Source of the DNA: Augochlora pura
Lineage: Eukaryota > Arthropoda > Insecta > Hymenoptera > Halictidae
DNA length: 64,000 nucleotides
Direction of reading: 5' to 3'
Assembly: GCF_028453695.1 (NCBI RefSeq)
Contig: NC_135773.1
Span: forward strand, 14,818,001-14,882,000
The position numbers and the translations under genes were made by a program. Shown here piece after piece: positions 35,801-44,620 of the stretch. The notes under the pieces were generated by a model that saw nothing but the letters and a program-made list of their open reading frames with translations, ran no database searches and had not been told where the DNA came from. Within the stretch, counting starts at the first letter, position 1; every line of letters begins with the position of its first letter.

Positions 35801-37863
35801 TCCGACTTTTCGTTTACCAATTCCTGGGAGCTCAATTCTGCAAAGTGTTAACGCACTAAAACACTAAGCTACACTCTACGAAGATAGCTTCTCTCTTACG
35901 AGTTTTAACAGACAAAGAACTCGACAAATGTCCATTGTCTCTCAGAAATAGAGTAGAAATTTCAGATAGAGTAACAGAATCAACGAGTATGTAAATCCAC
36001 TGATAACAATTCCTGTTTTCTACCTCCCTCCCTCCCTCCCTCCTTCCTGACATCCTGACCGCACCTTGCCTGGAAAAGATTGAATATCCCGAGGTAAGGG
36101 AACCGAAGCAAAGAACTGATCGCGGTTTCGGTGTGTTTGCATGAAACGAAATAAATTAGCAAGCAGACCAGCATCGAGATCGAGCAGCTAAACGCCCGCG
36201 TGGTCGAGGCCGAGACGAAGCTGAAGACCGAAGTGCAGCGCGTGAAGAAGAAGATGCAGATCCAGATCACGGAGTTGGAGCTGACCCTCGACGTTGCCAA
36301 CAAGAACAACATCGATCTGCAGAAGACCATCAAGAAGCAATCGCTCACCTTGACCGTAAGCGGACACGCGCGTTTATTCTGACAAGTGTTTTGGCAACAT
36401 GTGCGCACCGAATCGTCAGTGTCTCGTATTATTTGCAGGAACTGCAAGCCCACTATGACGAGGTGCAACGCCAACTGCAAGTGACTCTGGACCAACTGGG
36501 CATCAGTCAACGACGCCTCCAATCGTTGACGGCCGAGCTCGAGGAAGTGCGCGGCAATTACGAATCTGTAAGTAAATAGAGGCGTCATCGACGAAAATAC
36601 GATAGCAGTGTGTTACTCTAAGTGTTGGCGAAACTAGGCTTCCCCAGAATCTCGATATGAAGAGTGCAATGTCGATCCTAGATCCAAGTGGTCATTCTAC
36701 TGCACTCGAAGGACTTCTCCTGCGTTACTAATTTTGTTTCTATTTAAAAATCTGCTAAAAATTGGAGAATGTGGAATTTTATTCGCAAAAAGAAAGTCAA
36801 AATCGAGAAAGAGTAGAAATCTTCAAGATTGGAAAAAACGTCAAAGAAATTTGTAGTTAAAATATCTTTGAGTGGGAATGCTTAATAACGAAAACTAACT
36901 TCGAGCCTGGAAGTCTAAATGGCTACTAAATCACTATATTCAAAGATTAATCAAACAATGTATTTTCTTAGGCCCTTCGTGCGAAGAGATCCGTCGAGCA
37001 GCAGTACGAGGAGTCGGTTAGCCGAATCAACGAACTGACCACCATCAACGTGAACCTCGCTTCATCGAAAGCGAAGATTGAGCAAGAATTGTCAACCTTG
37101 GCCGGCGATTACGAAGAAGTAACCAAGGAACTGAGAGTGAGCGACGAGAGATACCAGCGGGTGCAGAACGAACTGAAGCACACCGTGGAGATACTGCACG
37201 AGGAACAAGAGCGCATCGTGAAGATCGAGGCCATCAAGAAGTCGCTCGAGATCGAAGTGAAAAACTTGTCCGTGAGGCTGGAGGAAGTTGAAGCCAACGC
37301 TATCGTCGGAGGCAAACGCATCATCAGCAAACTTGAGGCTAGGGTAAGACGCACTTTACGGAATTCATGATTAATCCTTTTGCTTTTCACTGGAAAAGCT
37401 TTGGACCTTTTCAAAAATTTACGATAATTCAAATCAAGGGATTGCAACTAAGTGGTTCTAATGTTTGCAGATTCGCGACCTGGAACTCGAATTGGACGAG
37501 GAGAAGCGCCGACACTCCGAAACGGTGAAGATCCTCCGCAAGAAGGAGCGCAACATCAAGGAGGTGATGATCCAGGTTGAGGAAGACGCGAAGAACATCG
37601 CGCTGCTGCAGGAATCCCTTGACAAGGCCAGCCAGAAAGTGAGCATCTACAAGAGACAACTGCAGGAACAAGAGGGCATGTCCCAGCAGAGCGTGACCAG
37701 GGTCCGCCGATTCCAAAGGGAGCTGGAGGCTGCAGAGGACCGCGCTGACACCGCCGAGAGCAACTTGACTCTGATCCGCGCGAAACACCGTAGCTTCGTC
37801 ACAACATCCACCGTGCCCGGTTCCCAGGTGTACCTCGTCCAGGAGACGAGGTCTGACCTGTAA
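20759..37863 (+). CDS. Prm: Paramyosin, long form (15 coding exons)
   Basis: Paramyosin forms the core of invertebrate muscle thick filaments, where its parallel coiled-coil dimers pack under myosin. Joining 20759-20872, 22153-22209, 24509-24595, 24682-24848, 28816-29053, 29207-29326, 29702-29851, 29951-30097, 30219-30435, 30550-30677, 30788-30900, 36160-36355, 36439-36567, 36972-37343 and 37471-37863 gives 2,628 nt: 875 codons plus stop, with every junction in phase and no internal stop. A short non-helical head (about residues 1-30, Ser/Thr/Tyr-rich) is followed by an unbroken heptad-repeat rod rich in Glu, Lys, Arg, Gln and Leu. It ends in a myosin-tail-like RRFQRELEAAEDRADTAE block and a non-helical tail with TVPGSQVY. 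I recognise the order and many blocks from fly paramyosin. It looks intact. The exact 5' UTR is unresolved. Confidence 0.97.
22153..22209 (+). CDS. Prm: Paramyosin exon 2 (residues 39-57)
   Basis: A 57-bp exon between TTTCAG and GTGAGT, phase 0 on both sides. It encodes DKIRLLQDDLESERELRQR, the start of the rod. Confidence 0.93.
24509..24595 (+). CDS. Prm: Paramyosin exon 3 (residues 58-86)
   Basis: An 87-bp exon between TTTGCAG and GTAACC, phase 0 on both sides. It encodes the IERERADLSVQVIQ and ERLEEAEGGAE heptads. Confidence 0.93.
24682..24848 (+). CDS. Prm: Paramyosin exon 4 (residues 87-142)
   Basis: A 167-bp exon after CCGCATAG, ending in phase 2 (AG|G) at GTTAGT. It contains KLRKLLEDVHLESEE, a block shared with fly paramyosin. 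The 4-kb intron that follows carries the mini-mariner hairpin at 26,172. Confidence 0.92.
26172..26253. mobile_element. 80-bp mini-mariner hairpin in intron 4
   Basis: Two perfect 27-bp inverted arms (ATTAGGTTGGAAACTATGAA... and its complement) separated by about 28 bp. TTAGG...CCTAA termini beside TA or TT point to a Tc1/mariner MITE reduced almost to its inverted repeats. Perfect arms suggest a recent insertion. If transcribed within the intron it would fold into a long hairpin. Confidence 0.65.
26981..27058. repeat. C-rich low-complexity tract
   Basis: Almost uninterrupted C with a few T and G. It creates spurious Pro-rich (+) and Gly-rich (-) frames and is prone to sequencing and assembly error. 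Confidence 0.9.
28733..28749. repeat. Poly(G) run before exon 5
   Basis: A run of about 17-18 G some 70 bp upstream of the exon 5 acceptor. The length is probably uncertain in the assembly. Confidence 0.85.
28816..29053 (+). CDS. Prm: Paramyosin exon 5 (residues 142-221)
   Basis: Begins after TTCCAG by completing the split Arg codon, then encodes ADKEKSKFQQEVYELL and ELNVKIEELNRT, ending VQDLK at GTAGAT in phase 0. A run of about 18 G sits some 70 bp upstream of the acceptor. Confidence 0.93.
29207..29326 (+). CDS. Prm: Paramyosin exon 6 (residues 222-261)
   Basis: A 120-bp exon between CTTAG and GTACGT, phase 0. It encodes LDDARRRLEDEERRRSL, a hallmark shared with myosin heavy chain tails. 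Confidence 0.94.
29702..29851 (+). CDS. Prm: Paramyosin exon 7 (residues 262-311)
   Basis: A 150-bp exon after AATAG, phase 0, encoding QLEEESEARLDIERQLVKAN and ending ARAEE at GTACTT. Confidence 0.94.
29951..30097 (+). CDS. Prm: Paramyosin exon 8 (residues 312-360)
   Basis: A 147-bp exon after TTTCTAG, phase 0. It encodes VEELRRKYGARIQEQEE and LQSEVEVLIIDLEK. Confidence 0.94.
30219..30435 (+). CDS. Prm: Paramyosin exon 9 (residues 361-433)
   Basis: A 217-bp exon after AATTACAG, ending in phase 1 (GGAG|GTAAAT). It encodes RELQKRVEQLEKINVEMK and QLARENKKLG. Confidence 0.94.
30550..30677 (+). CDS. Prm: Paramyosin exon 10 (residues 433-475)
   Basis: Completes the split Asp codon after CTTCAG and encodes NRRLHELELELRRLENERE, ending EAEA at GTAAGT in phase 0. 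Confidence 0.94.
30788..30900 (+). CDS. Prm: Paramyosin exon 11 (residues 476-513), long form only
   Basis: The last exon used only by the long form, between TTTTCAG and GTGAGT. It ends in phase 2 (CG|C), the same phase as the donor of exon B at 35,230, so either can feed exon 12. Confidence 0.94.
31986..31995 (+). promoter_or_regulatory. MEF2-like site upstream of exon A
   Basis: CTATTAATAA matches the MEF2 consensus YTAWWWWTAR exactly and lies about 640 bp before the exon A start codon, inside intron 11. MEF2 is known to drive insect paramyosin and miniparamyosin transcription. Such sites also arise by chance in AT-rich DNA, so this is a weak call. Confidence 0.25.
32165..32627 (+). promoter_or_regulatory. 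Candidate internal promoter and leader, short form
   Basis: A strong donor (TTCAAG followed by GTAAGA, near 32,239) and acceptors near 32,400 (GATCTCAG) and 32,507 (AATCACAG) could make a spliced noncoding leader before exon A. No TATA box is visible, so the initiation site is not fixed. The A-rich AAAATGG start context is strong. Confidence 0.35.
32628..32945 (+). CDS. Prm: Short-form exon A, unique N-terminal head (106 aa)
   Basis: An open exon starting in the context AAAATGG and ending at a phase-0 donor (TTCAAG|GTACGC). The product is Pro-, Tyr- and Trp-rich at first (PSEPKWKHWPTYIYD near residues 9-23), not coiled-coil, then turns charged and helical near residues 85-106. I associate this Trp/Tyr-rich head with insect short-form paramyosin. 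Its phase-0 donor cannot join exon 12 (phase 2) in frame, so it must go through exon B or directly to exon 13, 14 or 15. It is the only frame here with clear codon bias. Confidence 0.82.
32628..37863 (+). CDS. Prm: Paramyosin short form (miniparamyosin)
   Basis: A second product of the same gene, made from starts inside intron 11. It shares residues 513-875 of the long form (363 residues, exons 12-15) and replaces the N-terminal rod with a unique head. Two readings fit the splice phases. Exon A (32628-32945) plus exon B (acceptor at 34872 or 34878, donor after 35230) plus the rod gives 588 or 586 aa. Exon B alone from ATG 34884 gives 478 aa. As I recall, fly miniparamyosin was reported with about 114 unique plus 363 shared residues, and a longer short form of 640 aa also exists; I could not check either. 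In flies the short form occurs in adult muscles. That the isoform exists is well supported; which 5' structure is used is inferred. Confidence 0.8.
34872..35230 (+). CDS. Prm: Short-form exon B, second unique exon (115-119 aa)
   Basis: An open frame ending at a donor AAGAG|GTACCG in phase 2, exactly the phase needed by exon 12. It encodes a Leu-, Arg-, Ala- and Gln-rich helical segment (LRDMQALTEARTTLDQAK, then QQLADLRKAQLLDQ) and ends with an YYVNK linker. Two readings are possible: an internal exon with a phase-0 acceptor at 34,872 or 34,878, or a first exon beginning at ATG 34,884 in a good context (AAAATGG). The upstream 300 bp are GC-rich with a poor pyrimidine tract, which mildly favours a first exon. 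If read past the donor, the frame runs to a stop at 35,277-35,279. Confidence 0.65.
36160..36355 (+). CDS. Prm: Paramyosin exon 12 (residues 513-578), shared rod
   Basis: First exon shared by long and short forms. After AAATTAG it supplies the last base of a split codon (Arg after exon 11, Ser after exon B), then KQTSIEIEQLNARV and KKMQIQITELELTLDVANK. It ends at GTAAGC in phase 0. Confidence 0.95.
36439..36567 (+). CDS. Prm: Paramyosin exon 13 (residues 579-621), shared rod
   Basis: A 129-bp exon between ATTTGCAG and GTAAGT, phase 0 on both sides, encoding ELQAHYDEVQRQLQ and AELEEVRGNYES. Confidence 0.95.
36972..37343 (+). CDS. Prm: Paramyosin exon 14 (residues 622-745), shared rod
   Basis: A 372-bp exon between TTTCTTAG and GTAAGA, phase 0. 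It contains SRINELTTINVNL, DYEEVTKELRVSDERYQ and KRIISKLEAR, all close to fly paramyosin. Confidence 0.96.
37471..37863 (+). CDS. Prm: Paramyosin exon 15 (residues 746-875), rod end and tail
   Basis: The last coding exon. It carries the conserved assembly region ending RRFQRELEAAEDRADTAE, then the non-helical tail with KHRSFVTTSTVPGSQVY, and stops at TAA 37,861-37,863. The final residues (VQETRSDL) differ from the fly tail as I remember it. Confidence 0.96.
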   Translation: MRDLELELDEEKRRHSETVKILRKKERNIKEVMIQVEEDAKNIALLQESLDKASQKVSIYKRQLQEQEGMSQQSVTRVRRFQRELEAAEDRADTAESNLTLIRAKHRSFVTTSTVPGSQVYLVQETRSDL

Positions 37864-38678
37864 AAACGCCATCGTCATCGACACCCACCCTTTGCCACTT
37901 CGAACGCCACCTCGTCGTCTTTAGAAACGTACGTAGCTAACTTATTGCGCGCAACATCGATTATTCATTGTTCCGAAAGTCAGGCGAATGATATGCGAAA
38001 TATTTTCGTATTTTAGGCGTAACGAGAAACCGACGAAAAAAAAAGGAAGAGCCCCGATACATCATCGTAAGTCAGAAGGGCCGGAAAAGAGAGTTTCCAA
38101 CGGGCCGCACCGCGAACACCGCGTAGCTAGAGGATTAAGGAAACTGTATCACATCATTATTCATCCGTGACAGCGCCCGACGACCCGTCGTAAATTCGAA
38201 TGCTCGGCCAACGAGACGCGGTACCCGTCACTACGACTTCAATGAAACCTGCAAAAGCAAAGGCAAATGAAACGCGAAGACAACAATAAAAAATATCATC
38301 GAAAAGAAATCATCGTCGCTATTCGAACGTTTAAAAAAGAAAAGAAAATTCAACGCATATGTAATATGTACGCACCGAAAAAACAATCAAAATTTTATTC
38401 TATTTTCCTTCTATTGTATGTGCATATCATGACGCGTAAGGAGAGTAACAAAAGCATTCGAGAGATTAAACGAACAAAACAATGCAAACGCGAGAGACTC
38501 GTGATGTAGAACTGCTCCTTACGCTTTCTGATCGCGCGTGTCGCACTTGTATTTAAATGGATTAACTTTAATTCTACTTCTATTATTATATACATAGATA
38601 GGTACTATTGCCCATACACACAACTCTCACTGTACGACATACACAATAACCTGTGTCAACTTTAATTTAATAAATAAA
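37864..38678 (+). terminator. Paramyosin 3' UTR and poly(A) signals
   Basis: No coding signal follows the stop. Two overlapping AATAAA hexamers at 38,669-38,678 are the most likely cleavage signals, giving a 3' UTR of about 0.8 kb. An earlier AATAAA near 38,285 could give a shorter end. Confidence 0.55.
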
Positions 38679-40258
38679 CTGAAACACGTACGTACGAATT
38701 CGGTGGAATAACGTTACCCAATCGGATAGGGCTAATAAAATCAATAAAAAATAGTAAAATTATAAATTTATAAAATAATAAATCCATTATGTATTATACA
38801 ATGCTAATATTACCAAGCTTTGTTTGTAATTACATATTTACTCTATAGTAAATCCAATTTAAAAATTATCAAAATTGCATTCGAAGTTCAAAATATTGGA
38901 ACTGCTTGTAGGGATATTTTGATTTTTCAAAATAAATTCGCGAATCTTTTTAAACCTAAGATATCCTATTGCAGTGGATACTTCCATCTCTAATTTAAGT
39001 TTAGTAACATCAAATTAGCCTTACAACAATATAAGCTAAAATCAACTTGAAATTTTCTTTTAAAATAAAAAATCATTATTATTTGAGGCAGCGGTTGGAA
39101 TTTTTCGTGACACAATCAGTCACGATTCCTTTTAGTGTTCTTGTATTTTATATTTTCTAGTACCTTTATAATAAGGAAAGATAGTATGTTAACAAAAAAG
39201 ATTATGTGTTTCAATCGTTTTTTAATTAAACGTGATTCTAGTACTTCTCCGACAGGAGGCACTACATATCAGTAGCGATAAGCGGCGTCAACTATTAGCG
39301 ATAGCTTCAACCTATAGAGGAACAATTAGATCTGTGGACGAAACAGAGAAATACTTGAAAAGTGATTACAGTAATTTCTGAAATCAAAAACCATTTCTGA
39401 GGGAATAGTAATTAGATGCAAAAATAAACTTCGCAAATAGGTTATCGAATATTTCAATACACGAGTGCTAAAAATGATATAGATTTATACATATTATATT
39501 AGGTACACAGGTATATAAAATACTCGTTCTAAGCCGTGATTTGTAATCTATACTGTGTTACTAACACGTGCTGTAATACGAATGAGGTATACAGAATACT
39601 CGATTCTTGCTAATAAACTTAAATTACTTAAATATCTGAAACCCCAGATGATAAAATAATTCATTAGGCTCAGACTTGGGATCTGTGCAGATATTTACAA
39701 TGTATACACTGCAAAGCTGATGAAATTGATATTGTAAATATCCATCTACATGAAAAAAAATATATAAAGCTGTTGCCATATTTGTACCATTACTAATTAT
39801 ATAATTAATAGATATACTTAATTAATAGAAACTTGATTTCGTATTTCTCTAATACATGTTTCATTTAAATATTCGCACTGTATACACTTATAGTCTCCAA
39901 ATAATATTTAGTATTCGTAGTAGAAATGAAGTATACAGTATATCCGATTCTTGCTAAAATGTTTATCGGTAACGTTGATCGCAAAGGGAAATTATATAGA
40001 GGCTCTAGAACCCTAATAGGGTGAGACAGAAGTTCAGTCCACTCTGATAATTCGTCTGATAAACAAATGAGGTATACAGAATACTCGATCCTTGCTAACA
40101 AACTTGAATTACTTACAGTGACTCAAACAATTGATCAAATGTTTAATTTTGCTTCAATTTTTATTTAATTGTGCACATGTTACTAAGATATGTAACAAAA
40201 TATTTTATTATAATACATACATATTTCTCGTAGTTCATATAATACAGAATTAACTTAA
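38679..40258. other. AT-rich intergenic region with short repeats
   Basis: No gene. A 50-bp motif beginning AATGAGGTATACAGAATACT occurs at 39,581-39,630 and 40,066-40,115 with about four differences, and in degenerate form at 39,925-39,960. These look like parts of an old AT-rich repeat running up to the assembly gap. Confidence 0.55.
39581..40115. repeat. Dispersed 50-bp direct repeat, 2-3 copies
   Basis: Copies at 39,581-39,630 and 40,066-40,115 share GAGGTATACAGAATACTCGA and a following CTTGCTAA. A weaker copy lies at 39,925-39,960. No coding content. Confidence 0.65.
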
Positions 40259-40758
40259 NNNNNNNNNNNNNNNNNNNNNNNNNNNNNNNNNNNNNNNNNN
40301 NNNNNNNNNNNNNNNNNNNNNNNNNNNNNNNNNNNNNNNNNNNNNNNNNNNNNNNNNNNNNNNNNNNNNNNNNNNNNNNNNNNNNNNNNNNNNNNNNNNN
40401 NNNNNNNNNNNNNNNNNNNNNNNNNNNNNNNNNNNNNNNNNNNNNNNNNNNNNNNNNNNNNNNNNNNNNNNNNNNNNNNNNNNNNNNNNNNNNNNNNNNN
40501 NNNNNNNNNNNNNNNNNNNNNNNNNNNNNNNNNNNNNNNNNNNNNNNNNNNNNNNNNNNNNNNNNNNNNNNNNNNNNNNNNNNNNNNNNNNNNNNNNNNN
40601 NNNNNNNNNNNNNNNNNNNNNNNNNNNNNNNNNNNNNNNNNNNNNNNNNNNNNNNNNNNNNNNNNNNNNNNNNNNNNNNNNNNNNNNNNNNNNNNNNNNN
40701 NNNNNNNNNNNNNNNNNNNNNNNNNNNNNNNNNNNNNNNNNNNNNNNNNNNNNNNNNN
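40259..40758. other. Assembly gap (500 N)
   Basis: Exactly 500 undetermined bases, probably a placeholder size, at the edge of the repeat-rich region. Any frame crossing it is an artefact. Confidence 0.99.
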
Positions 40759-40986
40759 TTGTTATTAGCAATCCTTAGAGGTTTTTTGGAGGGTTTACTA
40801 ATATCATTTGAATGCTCCTTTGGGGGACCAATTGTTTTACGTTGATATCTTCTGTATGCTTCTTTGCGTGAATTCATTGTTGTGGACACTTTTTGTGGAT
40901 TAATTTGTCGGAGTTTTTTTGTGGGAACCAAAGTCCCAAGCAAACTCAACTACTTGGCCTATTTTACGTTGCCCTGGCAATGTTTT

Positions 40987-41233
40987 TTATTGGGTATTGT
41001 CTATTAGGACTCGGCGCAGCGCTGAATAGGCGGGGCACATCCCCAGCGTGTGCTGCGCCGAGTCCACCACATCGTCGCAGTGGTGACATGCCGCCGTCGC
41101 TTCCTTCCCGATGCGACACAGGTACTGGCCAAAACTACCATGGCCAGTTATCACCGGCCATGTCGTTCGGTAAGTGAGCCTGACAAACCGCTTCTCCCGC
41201 CAACTGGTAAGGTGTGGCAGGAGAGCCCCGGCG
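40987..41233 (-). pseudogene. R1-clade LINE, C-terminal end of ORF2
   Basis: The - strand frame contains GQYLCRIGKEATAACHHC, then a spaced H and C (AQHTLGMCPAY), the Cys/His finger that ends ORF2 of R1-clade LINEs. It is the 3' part of the LINE whose reverse transcriptase lies at 43.6-44.6 kb; the two halves are separated by the Transib element. Frames do not join cleanly, so the copy is dead. Confidence 0.7.
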
Positions 41234-41812
41234 CACAGTGGTCGCAAAGCCCGAAACCATGGTCAAAACCCTAAAAATCGAAGAAGACCCATACTTTTAT
41301 ACCTGAATGGCAATTTCACCTCGAACTTCGAGTTTCTTGGACAGTCATTACTCTTGAGCGTGAGCGACAGTACGAATTGCATATTCTGAAGCTTGTAACT
41401 TTTGTTGGAAGTTCTGTTTTTGAATCGTGTAAAATGGATATTGTTCCTGGTGGTAAGTACAACATTTTCTAGTGCTAACATATCAAGAATTGTCAACTAT
41501 TACATTAGTAAATCGATAAATTGTAGAATCTAAATATAAGAGCAAATGGAATTCATTTACTTTACTGTTATGGTCAAAACTTTTGCGGCCTATGATGGCC
41601 TGCGATTAAACTTACAGGATCTATAGTTTATAGTTTCATCTAGCAGCACTGAAAAAATTGGCTGCATCAGTTTGCCTCTTTATTATTTATAGCCCCTTTT
41701 GTGATGCGGCGTATGGTATATTCTCTCATGAGAGTATTCAAAACAGAAACTTTTTAAACATCGTGCCAAATTTCTTAAATTGTTATGAGATATTAGAAAA
41801 ACCACTTTATTA

Positions 41813-42274
41813 GTGAATGTTAAAAATTATTTTGAAAAAAAAATGAAATTTGTTACATTGAAAAAAAATGTTTCAATTTTGTGTTTTTTATTTTCAGGAT
41901 CTCGTGACAGTGAATACTGTTTAAGCAGGAAAGAAGTGTTTTTTATTTTTAAGGAATATTTGAATAGTGATAATGCCACAGTACTGGAACATTTTAAGCG
42001 GGAAATAATTCAACAAAAAGGATGTGTCATCGACATCAACGATAACATGACACGGGCGTTGAAGAAATTATTTTCTGCGTTGAGGACCAAATGGAGGAAA
42101 GTACATAGGACGGAGCAAAGGTTATTTTCAAAATTAGAAACATGGTTCAACAAATTGTTAGTTTTTCGAGTACCCTTCGCATCTATCAGCAACGAAGCCA
42201 TTAATAAAAGCGGTCGCCCTTCTTCGGAATTCGACGATTCAAGCGACAGAACGAAGCGACGAAGAACTGAATAA
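41813..42274 (+). pseudogene. Transib transposase N-terminal remnant (putative)
   Basis: A 153-codon frame inside the Transib element with codon use unlike random DNA. Its latter part is Lys- and Arg-rich and ends with a GRPSSEFDDSSDRTKRRRTE block. I associate GRPxxxF-x-SSxRTKRR motifs with the N-terminal region of insect Transib-like transposases, but this is memory, not a search. No catalytic core follows: after the stop at 42,272-42,274 there is only AT-rich and repeated DNA. Identity as a transposase rests mainly on the element's ends. Confidence 0.45.
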
Positions 42275-42494
42275 ATTCAAGGAAGCTATGGGGTTTTACC
42301 GACGCACGTACTCGTCACTTAAGCGCGTAATAAACTAAGAATATGTCCTCTACTCCTAATAAAAAAGGTCTCGTTAGAAAATGCTTATTAGCTTACCAGG
42401 TACCCGAATATCGTAAAGGCAATTTCTGTACCTTGTTACGAGCCGAGGGCCACTGCACACGTGACCGGAGGTAAATGAGTGGGAGGAATTCGTG

Positions 42495-42594
42495 GACTGG
42501 ACGATGCCTATTTCATCACCGGGTCGCCACCTTGTAGGATGTGTTTCACGGACTGGCCGTTGCCTATTTCATCAACGGGTCGCCACCTGATTGG
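42495..42594. repeat. Two-copy 56-bp tandem duplication
   Basis: GACTGG...TATTTCATCA...GGGTCGCCACCT occurs at 42,495 and again at 42,551 with a few substitutions, inside the Transib element. Confidence 0.75.
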
Positions 42595-42679
42595 GTAATG
42601 GGGTTTTGGATTGACTCTAATTTTGCCTCGTAACTTCAAAGAAATATTAATAGATACACCTCGAGCGGTAAAGGTGTAT

Positions 42680-43202
42680 CTTTGTGAGATCGTTACCAAC
42701 AACTGACTCGAACTGGGAGATGGAATGAAATAACTTATACACTGAGTTGAAAGTAAAAACTAATATAATCTAACAACTTCAATCTATTACAAGTGTGTAA
42801 GTGTAGTGTAAGATTCGCGATGGTCCTAAGACACGCTCCCTGGTTTTCGCACCAAGTCGGCGGGGGTTAACTATTGCTCGAAGGAGAACTCGGCTCGATC
42901 TTGCTACGTCTCGCGTCGCGATTTCACTTGAAACTGCCCGCTGAGAAGAAAAATCTCAGCCCTTTTATACGCAGTGGAAACTGGAAAATTGGGTAGTGGG
43001 GACTGGGCCTACGTGATCCAGATCACGCCGCGTATGGTTCTAAGATTCGGGGATGTGTAGCCCTTATTGAGCTCGAGCCCCATATGGTAGATTAGATGTT
43101 CTATTTTTAAATGAAAGGGCCGCGTTCACCGCAGACGTTACCTCTCAAGTATGCCTTCAAGAAGGAAAGAAAAACGTCGTGAGAAAATCTCCGTACGTAA
43201 CA
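42680..43202 (-). mobile_element. LTR-like fragment inside the Transib element
   Basis: Read on the -, this stretch has a TATAAAAGG promoter-like box near 42,970, with GC-rich sequence downstream and TGTTACGTACGG at the presumed left end. That is the texture of a solo LTR, but I found no convincing target duplication or matching second copy. It could instead be unrelated filler. Confidence 0.25.
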
Positions 43203-43568
43203 ACCTCTATCCTCAATTGTAGGATCTGAGCCACGGAACCCTCCTGATTTCGCTAGTCTCAATACGTGTTATTATGGGGAACCCTTACCCTCACATTAAA
43301 AACATGGATATTGGACTTTCCGAATGTTGTGCAAAGGTGCACAAAATTGCATCTTTAACCTTCCAGTTTCTGTAGGCCACTAAAATACAGCTCCGCGTAC
43401 CATTTTTTCGACAACCCATCCGCTATATTGGGTCCGCCATTTTGTTTTTTGAACTTTCAGTTTCAGATTCATAATCAGCGACCATGAAAATCCTTACATA
43501 CAAATTTTCAATTAAATCCGTCACAGTTTTATATTTTGACCATGATTTCGGGCTTTTCGACCACTGTG

Positions 43569-44620
43569 CGGCGACGCGTTAGCCGGCGTGGGACCGACGT
43601 TCCTCACGCTACGTTGTCCACGCCAGTCGCCGAGCCCGGAGCCCGGGGTATTGGACCGCCTCCGACCCCAGCAGGGACCTCCGAGCCCAGCGGGCGATAC
43701 GGGTCCTATATACGTAGGCCCGCACCGCCGCATCAAGCTCGAAGGGAAGATCCCCCGCCAGCGCCAGCGCCGTCATAGTAGACGCCGTGGGGTATCCTCT
43801 AATAAGGCGGATTGCCATCCGCCTCTGCAGCAGGTGTAAGGGCTCTCTGAGTCTCCTTATTTGCCCAAATATAAGCGGCGCATCGCATCCCCGGGTCCCC
43901 CGAGATTGGACAAAAGTCGGCTCATACGAGCCGCCGCCCTCTTCAGTCGGGGGACAAAACGCTTAAAATGCGCCCCGAGACTCCAGAGGCTGTCGAGGGT
44001 CAGTCCGAGATACTTCATCTCGGACCTCACCTCGACGCAGGCTCCTTCCACCCGGATCTGCGATCTTGAGGGTGCCCTGGACCGGGGCCTCTTGATCCAA
44101 ATGGCCTCGGTCTGTTCAGGGGTAATCCCTAACCCCAGATCGCGGATTCTATCGACGACGGCCGTCACCGCGACCTCCGCTCATCGGATGGTCCTCTCAA
44201 AGGAGTCCCCGACGGTGACCACTAAAGTGTCGTCTGCATAGCGGACTGTAGTGGCCTCGTCGGGGAGAGGGGCTTCCAGGACGGAACTATAGCCGAGATC
44301 CCACAGTAGTGGGCCCAAAACGGACCTATGTGGGACCCCGCGCTAAACTCCCCTCCGTGTCCACTCGTATCGGTCATGGTACTCTCAATGCACCTGTCCC
44401 GCAGGTAGGTCCCGATCACAGCCCTTAGATGAGGAGGCACCAGGTGCACCACGAGTGCCCCTATAATGTGCGAACCAGGGCAGGGTGTTAAAGGCATTGA
44501 CGATATCTAACGATACCGCCAAGCACACCTCGCCCGAGCCTAAGCCCCTTCCGAGAGGGACTTGACGCGGTTGACCGCGTCTATCGTCGACCGTCCCTCT
44601 CGGAAGCCGCATTGGCTGTC
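43569..44620 (-). pseudogene. R1-clade LINE, reverse transcriptase region
   Basis: On the -, the YADDTLVV reverse transcriptase motif is at about 44,221-44,243. A thumb/connection segment follows (EMKYLGLTLDSLW near 44,010) and ends in a region rich in RAYVYR-type residues near 43,700. Upstream, pieces of the palm and fingers appear in shifted frames around 44,300-44,600. There is a TGA where an Arg codon would be expected just after YADD, plus frameshifts, so it is a fossil. The - strand continues across the Transib insertion into 40,987-41,233. Confidence 0.65.

Larger units (their letters stand above)
30901..36159 (+). other. Intron 11, host of the internal start region
   Basis: At 5.26 kb this is the largest intron. 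It contains exons A and B of the short form and their presumed promoters. Outside those I see no conserved frame. Small hairpins occur near 31,350-31,421 (11-bp arms) and 33,990-34,030 (GATTGGTCG arms). The strip 34,090-34,870 is GC-rich and could be the promoter or leader of a transcript starting at exon B. Confidence 0.6.
41229..43573. mobile_element. Transib-type DNA transposon, CGGCG duplication
   Basis: The element itself is 41,234-43,568 (2,335 bp). Both ends begin CACAGTG and continue as near-identical inverted repeats of about 35 bp (GTCGAAAAGCCCGAAA, then CATGGTCAAAA). It is flanked by direct CGGCG repeats at 41,229-41,233 and 43,569-43,573. A CACWRTG-type terminus with a 5-bp, CGNCG-like duplication is characteristic of Transib, the superfamily related to RAG1. 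The heptamer is followed by a 23-bp spacer and a CAAAAC motif, as in a 23-type recombination signal. At 2.3 kb with only a partial frame it is an internally deleted copy, inserted in an R1-clade LINE. Confidence 0.75.

Noticed and set aside
35980..36588. 202-codon - strand frame
   Set aside because: Antisense of exons 12 and 13 and the intron between.
37429..37884. 151-codon - strand frame
   Set aside because: Antisense shadow of paramyosin exon 15.
40161..40949. 262-codon - strand frame
   Set aside because: Runs through the 500-N gap; only the ends are real bases and they show no motif.
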